The position numbers and the translations under genes were made by a program. 64,000 nt of DNA from an uncultured Dehalococcoidia bacterium (lineage in GTDB: Bacteria; Chloroflexota; Dehalococcoidia; Tepidiformales; Tepidiformaceae), in the NCBI GenBank assembly GCA_938015525.1, contig CALLPC010000007.1, forward strand, positions 62,001 to 126,000, read 5' to 3'. Below are positions 38,941-47,995 of this stretch, piece after piece. The notes beneath the pieces are model-generated. The model searched no databases. It was not told the origin of the DNA and worked only from the letters and a program-made list of their open reading frames with translations. The stretch's first letter is position 1, and each line of letters opens with the position of its first letter.

Positions 38941-40410
38941 TCACCCCCAGAGCTCTTTCGCCTCTCGCCGGAGCTCCGCCCGGAAATCCGGGTGGGCAAT
39001 GGAGATGAGCTCCTCCGCCCGCTGGCGGTGGTTCTTGTCCAGCAGCCTCGCCACCCCGTACTCAGTGATGATCGTATCAGCGAGATAGCGCGGAATCGTG
39101 ACCAGCGTGCCGGCGTCGTGGCGGGCAACGACTTTCGAGATGGTGCCGTCCATCGCCGTCGAGCGCATGACGGTAACGGCGCGGCCGTTCTTGCACATCG
39201 CCGCTGCCATGTGCGCGTCCGGCTGGCCGCCGGTGCCGTTGACCATATGGCCCCCGAACCGGTCCTCGCTTGCAATCTGCCCCAGGAGATCAACGGCGAT
39301 TGCGCTATTGATCGCCGTCATCTGGTGGTTCTGAGACATGAACGCAGGGTTGAGGATGACGTCGTGCTGATGAAGTTCGAAGGCCGGGTTGCCGGCAATG
39401 ATTTTCAAGTCCTCCCCGTCGCAGCCTGTCCAGGCTACAGCCACGCACTTGCCCGGGAAGAGGGTCTTCTTCGACCCGTCGATGATGCCGCGGGCCCAGA
39501 GTTTCGCAAGGCCGGGCGACCCGAGCTCGGTGTGGACGCCAAGATGTTTGGCATCGTCGAAGGCACCGGCGAGGAACATCAGCTGACTCGGCTGGCCCAC
39601 GCCGACCTGGATGGTATCGCCGTCGCGGATGATCTGCCGGAGGTTATCGGCGATAGCCTGCGCCGCCGGGTCGACTTCCTGGATGCCGAGGGCGGCACCG
39701 AGCAGGGAGGGCGGGAAGGTGTGAAAGGTGTGTTCGACGAGCGCGAGCTGGTCCGGCGTGGCACGCTTCATGATGTCGAGCAGGGCTTGCCGGTCCTCCT
39801 CTTTCGCCAGGGTGCGAACCCGCTCCTCCATCGCCGGGATATCGACCGGTTTTAGCACCCCATCGATGAACGTCTCGATTTCGGAAACGTGCATCCAGAC
39901 GTCGCCGTACACCGGCGTGATGTTTGGGTCGACAATCGCGATAGTGTGCTTGCAGCGCTTTGCGTAACTCTTCCGCTGCCACATGTGGGGACCAAAGTGG
40001 ACGTAGCCGTGCTCGTTCGGCGGGCTGCAGGGCGTAAGGAAGACATCGGGGATACGGGCCTCAGGCCGGCCGTTGTCGAATGCCTTCATCCCGAGCATGA
40101 AGGTGTTCGGGAGATAGGTGGCGATTTTCGCATCGTGTGCGGGGCGCATCGCATCGCCAATGAAGAGCTCGATCTCGCGCTCGCCCCGGAAGAGTTCCGG
40201 GTTGAACAGGTCCGGGTAGTTCGGTGCCAGGGTGCGGACAGAGACATTGCCAAGCTGCCTTGCCCGGTCGACGAACGCCTGAACGAGCGGCGCAGGGCAG
40301 AGGATGGTGACGCCGACGAGGTCGCCCTCCTGGATGACCTCCATCGCCTCGGCGAGGGACTTCTGCCGGGATTCGTACTCGTCGCGCCAGTTCTGATAGC
40401 GGATTGCCAC
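38941..40410 (-). CDS. Acetyl-CoA hydrolase/4-hydroxybutyrate CoA-transferase family protein
   Basis: A 489-residue family I CoA-transferase of the acetyl-CoA hydrolase/transferase type (Cat1, AbfT relatives), moving CoA between acyl-CoA and a carboxylic acid via a glutamyl-thioester. Family marks: LVGVTILCPAPLVQAF, FLTPCSPPNEHGYVHFGPH, IQVGVGQPSQLMFLAG, the candidate catalytic Glu in HLGVHTELGSPGLAKL, and GGHMVNGTGGQPD. C-terminal KNHRQRAEELISIAHPDFR is typical. GTG 40410 is preferred, 7 nt after AAGGAG; the longer track ORF is unlikely. It faces two class III CoA-transferases, so the block handles acid activation with CoA. Confidence 0.85.
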   Translation of the reverse strand: MAIRYQNWRDEYESRQKSLAEAMEVIQEGDLVGVTILCPAPLVQAFVDRARQLGNVSVRTLAPNYPDLFNPELFRGEREIELFIGDAMRPAHDAKIATYLPNTFMLGMKAFDNGRPEARIPDVFLTPCSPPNEHGYVHFGPHMWQRKSYAKRCKHTIAIVDPNITPVYGDVWMHVSEIETFIDGVLKPVDIPAMEERVRTLAKEEDRQALLDIMKRATPDQLALVEHTFHTFPPSLLGAALGIQEVDPAAQAIADNLRQIIRDGDTIQVGVGQPSQLMFLAGAFDDAKHLGVHTELGSPGLAKLWARGIIDGSKKTLFPGKCVAVAWTGCDGEDLKIIAGNPAFELHQHDVILNPAFMSQNHQMTAINSAIAVDLLGQIASEDRFGGHMVNGTGGQPDAHMAAAMCKNGRAVTVMRSTAMDGTISKVVARHDAGTLVTIPRYLADTIITEYGVARLLDKNHRQRAEELISIAHPDFRAELRREAKELWG

Positions 40411-40494
40411 GGGCACTCCTTGAAGGGGATTCGGCCGGGTGCGGCGCCCGGCAGCCTGAGGCCGGATTCTACATTCCTGAATCGGAAGGGGCAG

Positions 40495-40523
40495 TTCACC
40501 GACCTCCTGCCCTCTGGTAGAGT
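40495..40523 (+). promoter_or_regulatory. Promoter of the class III CoA-transferase pair
   Basis: TTCACC (40495-40500), a 17-bp spacer and TAGAGT (40518-40523), about 45 bp upstream of ATG 40569. An in-frame ATG at 40530 would be leaderless; the SD before 40569 makes that start more likely. Confidence 0.5.
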
Positions 40524-40568
40524 TCCGCGATGCCGCCGGGCAGGCGGGATGAGCAGGAGGTGGGACGA

Positions 40569-41774
40569 ATGCAGGCGCTGGATGACCTCTGCATCCTCGA
40601 CCTGACGCACCATATCGCGGGCCCCTACGCGACACGGCTGCTCGCCGACCTCGGGGCCGACGTCATCAAGGTCGAACCGCCGGGCGGCGATATCGCTCGC
40701 CAGCTGCCTCCGTTCAAAGGAGGAGTTCCGCACGCCGAGCGAAGCGGTCTGTTTTTCTATCTCAATTGCAACAAACGGTCCGTCGTCCTCGACCTGAAGC
40801 AGCCGGCCGGCAAAGCCGCATTGGAAGCGATCGCGAAGCGGGCCCACGCCGTGGTGGAGAACTTTGCCCCGGGAACGCTCGACCGGCTGGGCGTCGGGGT
40901 CGAATTCTTCCGGCGCATCAACCCGGCGCTGCCCGTCATCTCCATCTCGAATTTCGGGCAGACGGGACCGTACCGCGACTATCGGCTGAGCGAGCTGACG
41001 CTGTACGGCTTCGCCGGCGAGATGTATTCGATGGGGCTGACGGAGCGCGAGCCGGTCAAAATGGCGGGGACAGCGGCCCTCTTCGAATCCGGGGCCGCAG
41101 CGTCCGTGGCGATCATGGCTGCACTCTGGGCGTCGAAGCGGTTCGGGATTGGACAGCACGTCGACGTCTCCCTTGCGGAGACCCATTTCGGCGGGGTCGA
41201 CCGACGCCACGCGACCGCAATCGCCTATCAGTTCAGCGGGCGGAAAACCATCCGGGCGGCCGGCGGCGGTGCCGGGATGCCGCAGGGCATCTACCCCTGC
41301 GCGGATGGCTACGTCGAGTTCACGAACGCCGCTCTGCGGCCCGACCGCGTCGACGATATGCTCGGGCACCCGGAGTGGAACCAGGACCCTCGCTTCAACG
41401 ACCCGGTTCAGCGACTCGACCCGGCCGTCATCGAAGAGTGGAACGTCTACTTCCTGACCTGGTGCCTCGAGCGGACGAAGCGCGAAATCTGGGCCGAGGC
41501 TCGCCGGGCGAAGGTGCTCTGCGGACCGCTTTTCAGCATGGAAGACCTCTTCGAAGACCGCCACTTCCGTGATCGGGGTTTCTGGGCACGAGCAGAACAC
41601 CCGGAGCTCGGGGAGGTCGAGTTCCCGGGCCGGCCGTTCATCATGGGCAAGGGTGGGTGGCAGCTGCGCCGAGTCGCTCCCCTGCTCGGTCAGCATACGG
41701 AAGAGGTACTCCGCGAGGCCGGCCTCGATGACGACACCATGAGGCAGGTGCTCGCTGCCGGAGGTGCGCAATGA
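40569..41774 (+). CDS. Class III (CaiB/BaiF) CoA-transferase subunit lacking the catalytic Asp
   Basis: A 401-residue family III CoA-transferase with the standard start LDDLCILDLTHHIAGPYATRLLADLGADVIKVEPP and the interlocked-ring fold signature GIGQHVDVSLAET. Counting back from that motif, the catalytic Asp (as in GD.MAG) is replaced by Leu at residue 171, in AALFESGAA, although a Glu stands two residues later. The protein may therefore be an inactive partner or use a shifted acid. It overlaps the next gene by 4 nt (ATGA), arguing for a heteromer as in benzylsuccinate CoA-transferase BbsEF. Start ATG 40569 behind AGGAGG. Confidence 0.88.
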   Translation: MQALDDLCILDLTHHIAGPYATRLLADLGADVIKVEPPGGDIARQLPPFKGGVPHAERSGLFFYLNCNKRSVVLDLKQPAGKAALEAIAKRAHAVVENFAPGTLDRLGVGVEFFRRINPALPVISISNFGQTGPYRDYRLSELTLYGFAGEMYSMGLTEREPVKMAGTAALFESGAAASVAIMAALWASKRFGIGQHVDVSLAETHFGGVDRRHATAIAYQFSGRKTIRAAGGGAGMPQGIYPCADGYVEFTNAALRPDRVDDMLGHPEWNQDPRFNDPVQRLDPAVIEEWNVYFLTWCLERTKREIWAEARRAKVLCGPLFSMEDLFEDRHFRDRGFWARAEHPELGEVEFPGRPFIMGKGGWQLRRVAPLLGQHTEEVLREAGLDDDTMRQVLAAGGAQ

Positions 41775-43096
41775 CTCACAAGCCGCTCGAAGGCGTCCGT
41801 GTCGTCGACCTTTGCGTCGTCTGGGCCGGTCCGTTCGCTACCATGTTGCTCGGCGACCTCGGCGCAGAAGTCATCAAGCCGGAAAACCCGTTCGTCTTCC
41901 AGCCGATGACCCGCGGCGCCATGGCCCGCCCGCCGCAGCTCCTGCTCGAGCGGTCAATCGCCTGGAGCGGCGGCTTGCCCCGCAACGAGGTCGGCCCGCG
42001 GCCGTGGAACTACAATCCCACGTTCGTCAGCCTCTACCGGAACAAGAAGAGCTTTACTGTCGATTTGCGCCGGCCCGAAGGGAAGGACATCCTCCGGCGC
42101 CTCGTAGCCATCTCGGATGTGGTCTACGAGAACAATGCCGTGGGCACGCTCGAGAAGCTGGGCATCACCGAGAGCTGGCTCCGGGATGCGAACCCCCGCA
42201 TCATCCTCGTCCGCGTGCCGGCCTACGGGCTGACGGGCCCGTATCACGACGCCCGCGCGCTCGGCGTGCACCTCGAAGCGGTGATGGGGCACACCCTCCT
42301 CCGTGGCTACGAGGATGCCGACCCCTCGGCTAATACGGCCATTTACTCCGGCGACTACATGGCCGGCGCGCAGGGCGCCCTCGCCGTGATGGCTGCGCTC
42401 TGGTATCGGGAGCGAACGGGCGAGGGTCAGACGATTGAAATCGCCCAGGCAGAGAACGCCGCCGCGATGTTCACCCACGCCATCATGGACTACTCACTCA
42501 ACGGGAACGTGCAGGGCGCCATCGGCAACCGGGACGTCCACGGCCGCGCTCCCTGCGGTGTCTACCCCGCCCGGTCGCCTGGCGATGCCACGACGATGGA
42601 CGACCGCTGGATCGCCATCCACATCGAGGACGACGCCCAGTGGCAGCGGTTCGTCGAAGCGATGGGGTCGCCCGCATGGGCCCTCGACCCGCGGTACGCG
42701 ACCAACGAGGGCCGGGCCGAGCATTACCGCGAGATTGACGCCCGCATTGCGGAGTGGACTCGAGAGCGGGACGACTACGAGCTGATGCACGAGCTCCAGG
42801 CGCTCGGCATCGCCGCGGCTCCGGTCCTCGAAGCATCCCGGATGTTCGACGACCCGCACCTCCGGGCGCGGGACTTCTTCAAAACACAGACCGTTCGCGA
42901 TGCCGGGACCCACGAATACGTCGGGCCGCTCTGGAAGTTCGAGCAGACGCCAGTCGAGTTCTATCAGCCGCCCGTCTGCTTCGGAGAGCACAACACGTAC
43001 GTTTACCGCGAGTTGCTCAAGGTCAGCGATGAGGAATACTCCGCCCTGCAGGCCGCCGGCCACATCGCAGAAGAGTACGACCCGAGCGTGCCGTAA
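41771..43096 (+). CDS. Class III (CaiB/BaiF) CoA-transferase, catalytic subunit
   Basis: A 441-residue family III CoA-transferase: LEGVRVVDLCVVWAGPFATMLLGDLGAEVIKPENP, catalytic Asp195 in YSGDYMAGAQGALAVM, and TGEGQTIEIAQAENAAAMF. A ~25-residue insertion after the first motif (RGAMARPPQLLLERSIAWSGG) makes it longer than the usual ~400. It moves CoA from a donor such as succinyl-CoA to an acid; substrate not told by sequence. Translationally coupled to the preceding paralogue (ATGA overlap), followed 73 bp later by acetyl-CoA synthetase. Confidence 0.88.
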   Translation: MTHKPLEGVRVVDLCVVWAGPFATMLLGDLGAEVIKPENPFVFQPMTRGAMARPPQLLLERSIAWSGGLPRNEVGPRPWNYNPTFVSLYRNKKSFTVDLRRPEGKDILRRLVAISDVVYENNAVGTLEKLGITESWLRDANPRIILVRVPAYGLTGPYHDARALGVHLEAVMGHTLLRGYEDADPSANTAIYSGDYMAGAQGALAVMAALWYRERTGEGQTIEIAQAENAAAMFTHAIMDYSLNGNVQGAIGNRDVHGRAPCGVYPARSPGDATTMDDRWIAIHIEDDAQWQRFVEAMGSPAWALDPRYATNEGRAEHYREIDARIAEWTRERDDYELMHELQALGIAAAPVLEASRMFDDPHLRARDFFKTQTVRDAGTHEYVGPLWKFEQTPVEFYQPPVCFGEHNTYVYRELLKVSDEEYSALQAAGHIAEEYDPSVP

Positions 43097-43124
43097 GAGG
43101 GCGGATTTCGCCCGCCGGCACCGG

Positions 43125-43130
43125 TAGAAT
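43125..43130 (+). promoter_or_regulatory. -10 box upstream of acs
   Basis: TAGAAT 39 nt before ATG 43170, whose SD is GGAGGAAG. Confidence 0.4.
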
Positions 43131-43169
43131 GCGCCGCAACACCTGAGCCCCTGCACTGGAGGAAGTGGC

Positions 43170-45134
43170 ATGGCCGACGTTGGCCTTCCCGTCGACGAGC
43201 GCTACGACCCGCCCGCGCGCGTCCGCGAGGGCGCACTCGTCGCCGACATGGAGACGTACCGCGAGATGTATCGCCGGTCGGTCGAGGACCGGGAGAACTT
43301 CTGGCGGGAGATGGCGGAGCAGTTCCTCACCTTCTCGAAGCCGTTCGAGCGCATCGTTGATGAGGACCTGCGCGCCGGGAAAATCGCCTGGTTCATCGGC
43401 GGCAAACTCAACGCTTCGGTGAACTGCGTCGATCGTCACCTCGCCAGCCGAGCGGAAAAGACGGCCATTCTCTGGGAGGGCGACGAGCCTGGCACGAACC
43501 GGCGGGTCACCTACCGCGAGCTCTCCGGTATGGTCAACCGCCTGGCCAACGCGCTGCGGCGGAAGGGCGTGAAGAAAGGCGACCGCGTCGCCATCTACAT
43601 GGGGATGGTGCCCGAGCTGGCAGCCGCGATGCTCGCCTGCGCCCGCATCGGCGCCATCCACTCCGTGATTTTCGGCGGTTTTTCGCCTCGCTCTATCCGC
43701 GACCGCGTGGACGATTCGAGCTGCAAGGCGGTCATCACCCAGGACGAAGGCCGGCGCGGCGGGCGCCCGGTCCCGCTCAAGGCGAACGTCGACGAGGCGC
43801 TGGCCGCACCGGGGCACACGGTCGAATTCGTCATCGTCTACCGGCACACCGGGACGCCGGTGAACATGGTCGATGGCCGCGATACGTGGTGGCACGACGA
43901 ACTCGCCGGGGAATCGGACGGGTGCCCGCCCGAGGAGATGGACAGCGAGGACCCGCTCTTCATTTTGTACACCTCCGGTTCGACCGGTAAGCCGAAGGGC
44001 GTCCTCCACACCCATGCCGGCTACTTGCTCCATGTGACCATGAGCCACCGGTACGTCTTCGACGTGCGCGAAGACGACGTTTACTGCTGCGCGGCGGACG
44101 TCGGCTGGATCACCGGTCACAGCTACATCGTCTATGGGCCGCTCGGGAATGGCTCCACGAGCGTCATGTTCGAATCGGTGCCGACCTACCCCGACGCCGG
44201 GCGCTACTGGGACATGGTGGACCGGCTCGGCATCAACGTCTTCTACACCGCTCCGACCGCCATCCGGGCCATCGCGCGCGAGGGGAACGACTACGTCACG
44301 AAGTACCGGCGCACGTCGCTCCGCGTGCTCGGCACGGTCGGCGAGCCGATTAACCCCGAGGCCTGGCGCTGGTATTTCAACGTGGTCGGCGAAGGTCGGT
44401 GTTCTATCGTCGATACCTACTGGCAAACGGAAACGGGCGGGCACATGATTACCGGGCTGGCGGGCTGCACGCCGATGAAACCAGGCTCCGGCTCCCTCCC
44501 GTTTTTCGGCGTCCAGCCGTGCGTCGTTGACGAGAACGGCAACGAACTCGAAGGGAACGGGGTCACGGGCCGGCTCTGCATGAAGGCCTCGTGGCCGGGG
44601 ATGATGCGGACGGTCTACGGGGACCATCAGCGGTTCGTGGAGACGTACCTCACCACCTACCCGGGCAAGTACTTCACCGGCGATGGCTGCCACCGGGACC
44701 AGGACGGCTACTACTGGATCACGGGCCGGGTGGATGATGTGCTCAACGTCGCGGGGCACCGGCTGGGGACCGCCGAGATCGAAGGAGCTCTCGTCGGACA
44801 CCCGGCCGTCGCCGAGGCGGCAGTCGTGGGCTACCCGCACGAGGTGAAGGGCACGGGCATCTACGCATACGTGCTGCTGAAATCCGGGTTCACCGGCTCA
44901 CCGGAGCTGGCGAAGGAGCTCCGGGACGCGGTGCGGAAAGAGATTAGCCCGATCGCGACCCCGGACCGGATCCAGTTCGTGGAAGGGCTCCCGAAGACGC
45001 GGTCGGGCAAGATCATGCGCCGCATCCTCCGCAAAATCGCCGAGGGCGAGCCGGAAAACGTGGGCGACGTGACGACGCTGGCCGACCCGGCGGTCGTCCA
45101 GGACATTATCGCGGGGGCCGCAAAAGCAGACTGA
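43170..45134 (+). CDS. acs: Acetyl-CoA (acyl-CoA) synthetase
   Basis: A 654-residue AMP-forming acyl-CoA synthetase of the Acs type, which activates acetate or a short acid with ATP and CoA. Domains: N-terminal Acs module ([23 protein letters not shown]), A3 P-loop [76 protein letters not shown], and catalytic Lys in [24 protein letters not shown] fits acetate/propionate. Starts at ATG 43170. Co-directional with the CoA-transferases upstream and the dehydrogenase downstream. Confidence 0.92.
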   Translation: MADVGLPVDERYDPPARVREGALVADMETYREMYRRSVEDRENFWREMAEQFLTFSKPFERIVDEDLRAGKIAWFIGGKLNASVNCVDRHLASRAEKTAILWEGDEPGTNRRVTYRELSGMVNRLANALRRKGVKKGDRVAIYMGMVPELAAAMLACARIGAIHSVIFGGFSPRSIRDRVDDSSCKAVITQDEGRRGGRPVPLKANVDEALAAPGHTVEFVIVYRHTGTPVNMVDGRDTWWHDELAGESDGCPPEEMDSEDPLFILYTSGSTGKPKGVLHTHAGYLLHVTMSHRYVFDVREDDVYCCAADVGWITGHSYIVYGPLGNGSTSVMFESVPTYPDAGRYWDMVDRLGINVFYTAPTAIRAIAREGNDYVTKYRRTSLRVLGTVGEPINPEAWRWYFNVVGEGRCSIVDTYWQTETGGHMITGLAGCTPMKPGSGSLPFFGVQPCVVDENGNELEGNGVTGRLCMKASWPGMMRTVYGDHQRFVETYLTTYPGKYFTGDGCHRDQDGYYWITGRVDDVLNVAGHRLGTAEIEGALVGHPAVAEAAVVGYPHEVKGTGIYAYVLLKSGFTGSPELAKELRDAVRKEISPIATPDRIQFVEGLPKTRSGKIMRRILRKIAEGEPENVGDVTTLADPAVVQDIIAGAAKAD

Positions 45135-45174
45135 CCCGCCCGCGGGCCGGTTCGCACCGTGCGAAACATCCTGT

Positions 45175-45180
45175 TACAAT
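45175..45180 (+). promoter_or_regulatory. -10 box of the acyl-CoA dehydrogenase gene
   Basis: TACAAT about 87 nt before ATG 45267, which has AAGGGA as SD. Confidence 0.4.
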
Positions 45181-45266
45181 CCGGGCCGCAACAGGACGCC
45201 AGCCCGAACCGGGTTCGGCAGACCGCGAGCTTGCGGTCACGACACATCGAAAGGGACGCAGAACGA

Positions 45267-46376
45267 ATGGACCTTGGCCTCAGCGAAGAACAGGAACTGC
45301 TGAAGAACTCCGCCCGCGAATTCCTCGAGAAGGAGTGCCCGGAAGAGCACGTCCGCGCCATGGAGGACGACGAGAAGGGCTACAGCCCTGAGCTGTGGAA
45401 AAAGATGGCCGATCTGGGCTGGCAGGGCCTCATGATTCCCGAGGAGTACGGCGGCGCCGGGTTCTCGTTCCTCGACCTGTGCATCCTCGTGGAGGAATTC
45501 GGCCGGGCGCTGGTGCCGGGTCCGTTCATCCCGAATGCGGTGTGCGCCGCGGAGCTCATCCTCGCGGGCACGGAGGAGCAGAAAAAGAAATACCTGCCAA
45601 ACATCGCCAACGGCACCGCCATTCACACCTACGCCATCACGGAGCCGTCCGGGCGCTGGGACCGTGAAGGCATCGAAATGAAGGCGACCCAGAGTGGCAG
45701 CGATTTCGTCCTCAACGGCACCAAGCTCTTCGTGCCCGATGCGCACGTCGCCGATTACCTCCACGTCGTCGCCTGGAAACCGGACGGCCGGTTGAGCACC
45801 TTCATCGTGCCCCGCACCGCAGAGGGCATCAGCATCACCGTCCTGAAGACCATCGCCAGCGACAAGCAGTGCGAGGTCGTCTTCAAGGACGTGAAAGTGC
45901 CGGCCGCTGACGTCATCGACATGGACGACAAGACGGCCGCGCGCCTGCGGAACATGGCCACCTGCCTCGAGTGCGCGTATCTCGTCGGCCTCGCCCAGCG
46001 GGACTTCGAGATCTCCGTCAACTATGCCAAGGAGCGCGTCCAGTTCGGCCGGCCGATCGGTTCCTTCCAGGCCATCCAGCACAAGGCCGCCGATATGGTG
46101 ACCGACGTCGACGGCATGCGGTTCATCATGTACAAGGCTGCCTGGGCGACCAGCGAAAACGAAGACTCGCAGGACATGGACACGGCCATGGCGAAGGCCT
46201 GGTGCAGCGACGCCAGCCGGCGGGTGGTGGCCCATGGCCAGCAGATCCACGGCGGCATCGGCTTCACCAAGGACTACATCATCCAGCTCTACTTCCGCCG
46301 CCAGAAGCGGGCGGAGCTCTTCTGGGGCGACGGCGATTACCACCGCGAGCGGGTCGCACAGATGCTGGAGATCTAG
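45267..46376 (+). CDS. Acyl-CoA dehydrogenase (FadE-like) with altered active-site motif
   Basis: A 369-residue FAD acyl-CoA dehydrogenase: N-terminal helical domain (LGLSEEQELLKNSAREFLEKECPEEH), middle beta domain (TYAITEPSGRWDREGIEMKATQSG, GTKLFVPDAHVADYL), C-terminal helical domain (RERVQFGRPIGSFQAIQHKAADM, QQIHGGIGFTKDYIIQLYFRRQKRAELFWGD). Where medium-chain enzymes have the base Glu in IYEGT, this has LFWGD, so the base is elsewhere or supplied by a partner, as in the alpha2-beta2 dehydrogenases of Actinobacteria. Start is ATG 45267; the track start is 36 codons too long. Oxidises an acyl-CoA probably made by the upstream enzymes. Confidence 0.87.
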   Translation: MDLGLSEEQELLKNSAREFLEKECPEEHVRAMEDDEKGYSPELWKKMADLGWQGLMIPEEYGGAGFSFLDLCILVEEFGRALVPGPFIPNAVCAAELILAGTEEQKKKYLPNIANGTAIHTYAITEPSGRWDREGIEMKATQSGSDFVLNGTKLFVPDAHVADYLHVVAWKPDGRLSTFIVPRTAEGISITVLKTIASDKQCEVVFKDVKVPAADVIDMDDKTAARLRNMATCLECAYLVGLAQRDFEISVNYAKERVQFGRPIGSFQAIQHKAADMVTDVDGMRFIMYKAAWATSENEDSQDMDTAMAKAWCSDASRRVVAHGQQIHGGIGFTKDYIIQLYFRRQKRAELFWGDGDYHRERVAQMLEI

Positions 46377-46400
46377 GACACTGGCCATCAGCCGAACAAA

Positions 46401-46432
46401 CGAGGCCCGCGGTCGCGGGCCTCGTCGTTTTT
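46401..46432 (+). terminator. Rho-independent terminator
   Basis: An 11-bp stem CGAGGCCCGCG with a 2-nt loop, then TCG and five T, 25 bp after the dehydrogenase gene. Confidence 0.88.
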
Positions 46433-46553
46433 CCACGGCTGCGGGCACGCCGAGTCGAGGCGGACCCGCGACGCCAGCCCGACCGGCCGGGCGATTGCAC
46501 GTACGACGAGCGAGGGTCAGGATTGGCCCGGCGGGAGCCATCTAAAGGAGAAC

Positions 46554-47027
46554 ATGTCCATGCGATTCCAACGGTTGAAGTTCGGGGCGGCCCTGCTCCC
46601 CGCCGTGCTGGCCGCCAGCCTGCTCGTTGCGTGCGGGGGGAGCAGCGAGGGCGGTGGAACCGGCTCCGACGAAAAGTTCGTCGCCGATGTCTGCAAAGCC
46701 GGCGCCAAGTTCCAGGATGACCTGACCGGGCTGATTGCGAAGCTTGCGACCATCCAGAGCGAAACAGATGCGGCCAAGGAAGTTGCCAGGCCGTTCGAGG
46801 AGTTTGCCGTGTCGTTTAAGAAAGCGAAGCCGCCGGCCGACCTGAAGGAGTGGCACACCGAGGCGGGCAAGTCGCTGGACCGGGCGGTCGCAGCGCTCAA
46901 GAAGGGCGACACCTCCGCGTTCGACGGCGACCCGTTCCCTGAGCCGCCCTCGGGGGCTGCCGACCGGTTGAACAAGGTCGCCGAGAAGAACGCGGACTGT
47001 CAGAAGGCTCAGCTTTTTTCCGAGTAA
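46554..47027 (+). CDS. Putative lipoprotein, helical
   Basis: A 157-residue exported protein: basic n-region (MRFQRLKFG), hydrophobic core and lipobox LVAC, then Gly/Ser-rich spacer and a helical domain (EKFVADVCKAGAKFQDDLTGLI, KEVARPFEEFAVSFKKAKPPADLKEWHTEAGKSLDRAVAAL) with two Cys, probably disulfide-bonded. Small helical lipoproteins of this sort are common in Chloroflexota and Actinobacteria, of unknown role. SD AAAGGAG lies close to the ATG. It is followed by a hairpin, so monocistronic. Confidence 0.78.
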   Translation: MSMRFQRLKFGAALLPAVLAASLLVACGGSSEGGGTGSDEKFVADVCKAGAKFQDDLTGLIAKLATIQSETDAAKEVARPFEEFAVSFKKAKPPADLKEWHTEAGKSLDRAVAALKKGDTSAFDGDPFPEPPSGAADRLNKVAEKNADCQKAQLFSE

Positions 47028-47060
47028 CCTTCCACGAGACACGTCTTTGCCCGCCGACAG

Positions 47061-47081
47061 GGGCCGGCTGATGGCCGGCCC
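47061..47081 (+). terminator. Hairpin terminator after the lipoprotein gene
   Basis: An 8-bp stem GGGCCGGC / GCCGGCCC with a 5-nt loop, then TTTCTC, 33 bp after the stop codon. Confidence 0.6.
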
Positions 47082-47142
47082 TTTCTCGTCGACCCGCGCC
47101 GTCCCCGCGGGCATTCGTAGCCCCGTTCGCGGCGGTCGGGCA

Positions 47143-47148
47143 TAGTGT
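47143..47148 (+). promoter_or_regulatory. -10 box of a leaderless gene
   Basis: TAGTGT ends 5 nt before ATG 47154. Confidence 0.35.
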
Positions 47149-47153
47149 CCTCC

Positions 47154-47990
47154 ATGCGGCGCGCTGGCGCGGCCCCGCATCTCCCATCGACCCGGGCCCT
47201 CGCCTGGTCGGTCGGGCTCGCGCTGCTCGTGCTGGCGGGCGTCTTCGCCATGCCCGGGGTCGCCGGGCCCGCGCCACACACATCGCTTGGGGATTACGAG
47301 GTCCGCATCCACGTCCTGACCTGGGACGGGAGCGACCCGGAGCTGGCGCCGGCCGCCGATGCAGGGGCCGCGTTCAAGCTCAACGCCAACCGCTGGGCGC
47401 CATCGGCGATACCGGTGCGGGTGTGGCTCAACCCCGCCGGCGGCCCACCCGCCCTGCCCATTGAGGAGCTGGTCGAGAGCGCTCTCGGCCAGTGGAACGG
47501 CATCGAGGGCTCGGCGTTCCGGTTCGCATACGCCGGGGTCACCACGGCCGAGGCGGGCGCGTGCAACTTCACCAGCCGGGAGCTCGACGGGCGGAACACC
47601 GTTGCGTTTACGACGTCCCTGCCGCCGGGGACGCTCGGCATCACCTGCAGCGTCTGGGGCAGCGACGGCAACCTGCGAGAGTTCGACATTCACCTGAACG
47701 CCAGCGTGAACTGGGGCCCGAGCGGGAGCCTCGGCGCCGGGCAGTTCGACCTCGCCTCGACGATTCTTCACGAACTGGGCCATGGAGCCGGGCTCGGCCA
47801 CCCCTGCGAGAGTACCAGCCGGTGTACCGACGACGAGCGGCGGGCCGTCATGTACCCCTCGCTCAGGCCGCGGGAAGAGCGGAACGTGCTCCAGGCGGAT
47901 GACCGGGCGGCGATGGTCGAAGCGTACCCGGCGCCGGGCGGCCAGGTCAGCGGCTTCCGACTGGTCCTGCCCATCGTAAGCCGGGACTGA
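47154..47990 (+). CDS. Exported matrixin-type zinc metalloprotease
   Basis: A 278-residue exported protease. The N-terminal signal or anchor is about residues 15-35 (ALAWSVGLALLVLAGVFAM). The catalytic zinc site is ILHELGHGAGLGHP, with His206, Glu207, His210 and His216, and the Met-turn is AVMYPSL, together the metzincin signature of matrixins (M10A). Two Cys pairs lie around HPCESTSRC and in CNF...TCS. The pro-domain cysteine switch (PRCGxPD) is absent. It probably digests extracellular protein. Start ATG 47154 with TAGTGT 5 nt ahead. The C-terminal SGFRLVLPIVSRD is unusual for the family. Confidence 0.82.
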   Translation: MRRAGAAPHLPSTRALAWSVGLALLVLAGVFAMPGVAGPAPHTSLGDYEVRIHVLTWDGSDPELAPAADAGAAFKLNANRWAPSAIPVRVWLNPAGGPPALPIEELVESALGQWNGIEGSAFRFAYAGVTTAEAGACNFTSRELDGRNTVAFTTSLPPGTLGITCSVWGSDGNLREFDIHLNASVNWGPSGSLGAGQFDLASTILHELGHGAGLGHPCESTSRCTDDERRAVMYPSLRPREERNVLQADDRAAMVEAYPAPGGQVSGFRLVLPIVSRD

Positions 47991-47995
47991 GAAGT

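Noticed and set aside
40086-41771. 561-residue minus-strand ORF opposite the first class III CoA-transferase
   Set aside because: Shadow ORF; the plus-strand gene has a promoter, SD and complete fold signatures.
40530-41774. Leaderless start at ATG 40530 for the first class III CoA-transferase
   Set aside because: The ATG at 40569 has a strong AGGAGG SD and gives the usual family N terminus; 40530 adds a charged stretch not found in relatives as I recall them.
43023-44840. 605-residue minus-strand ORF opposite acs
   Set aside because: Antisense shadow of a well-supported synthetase.
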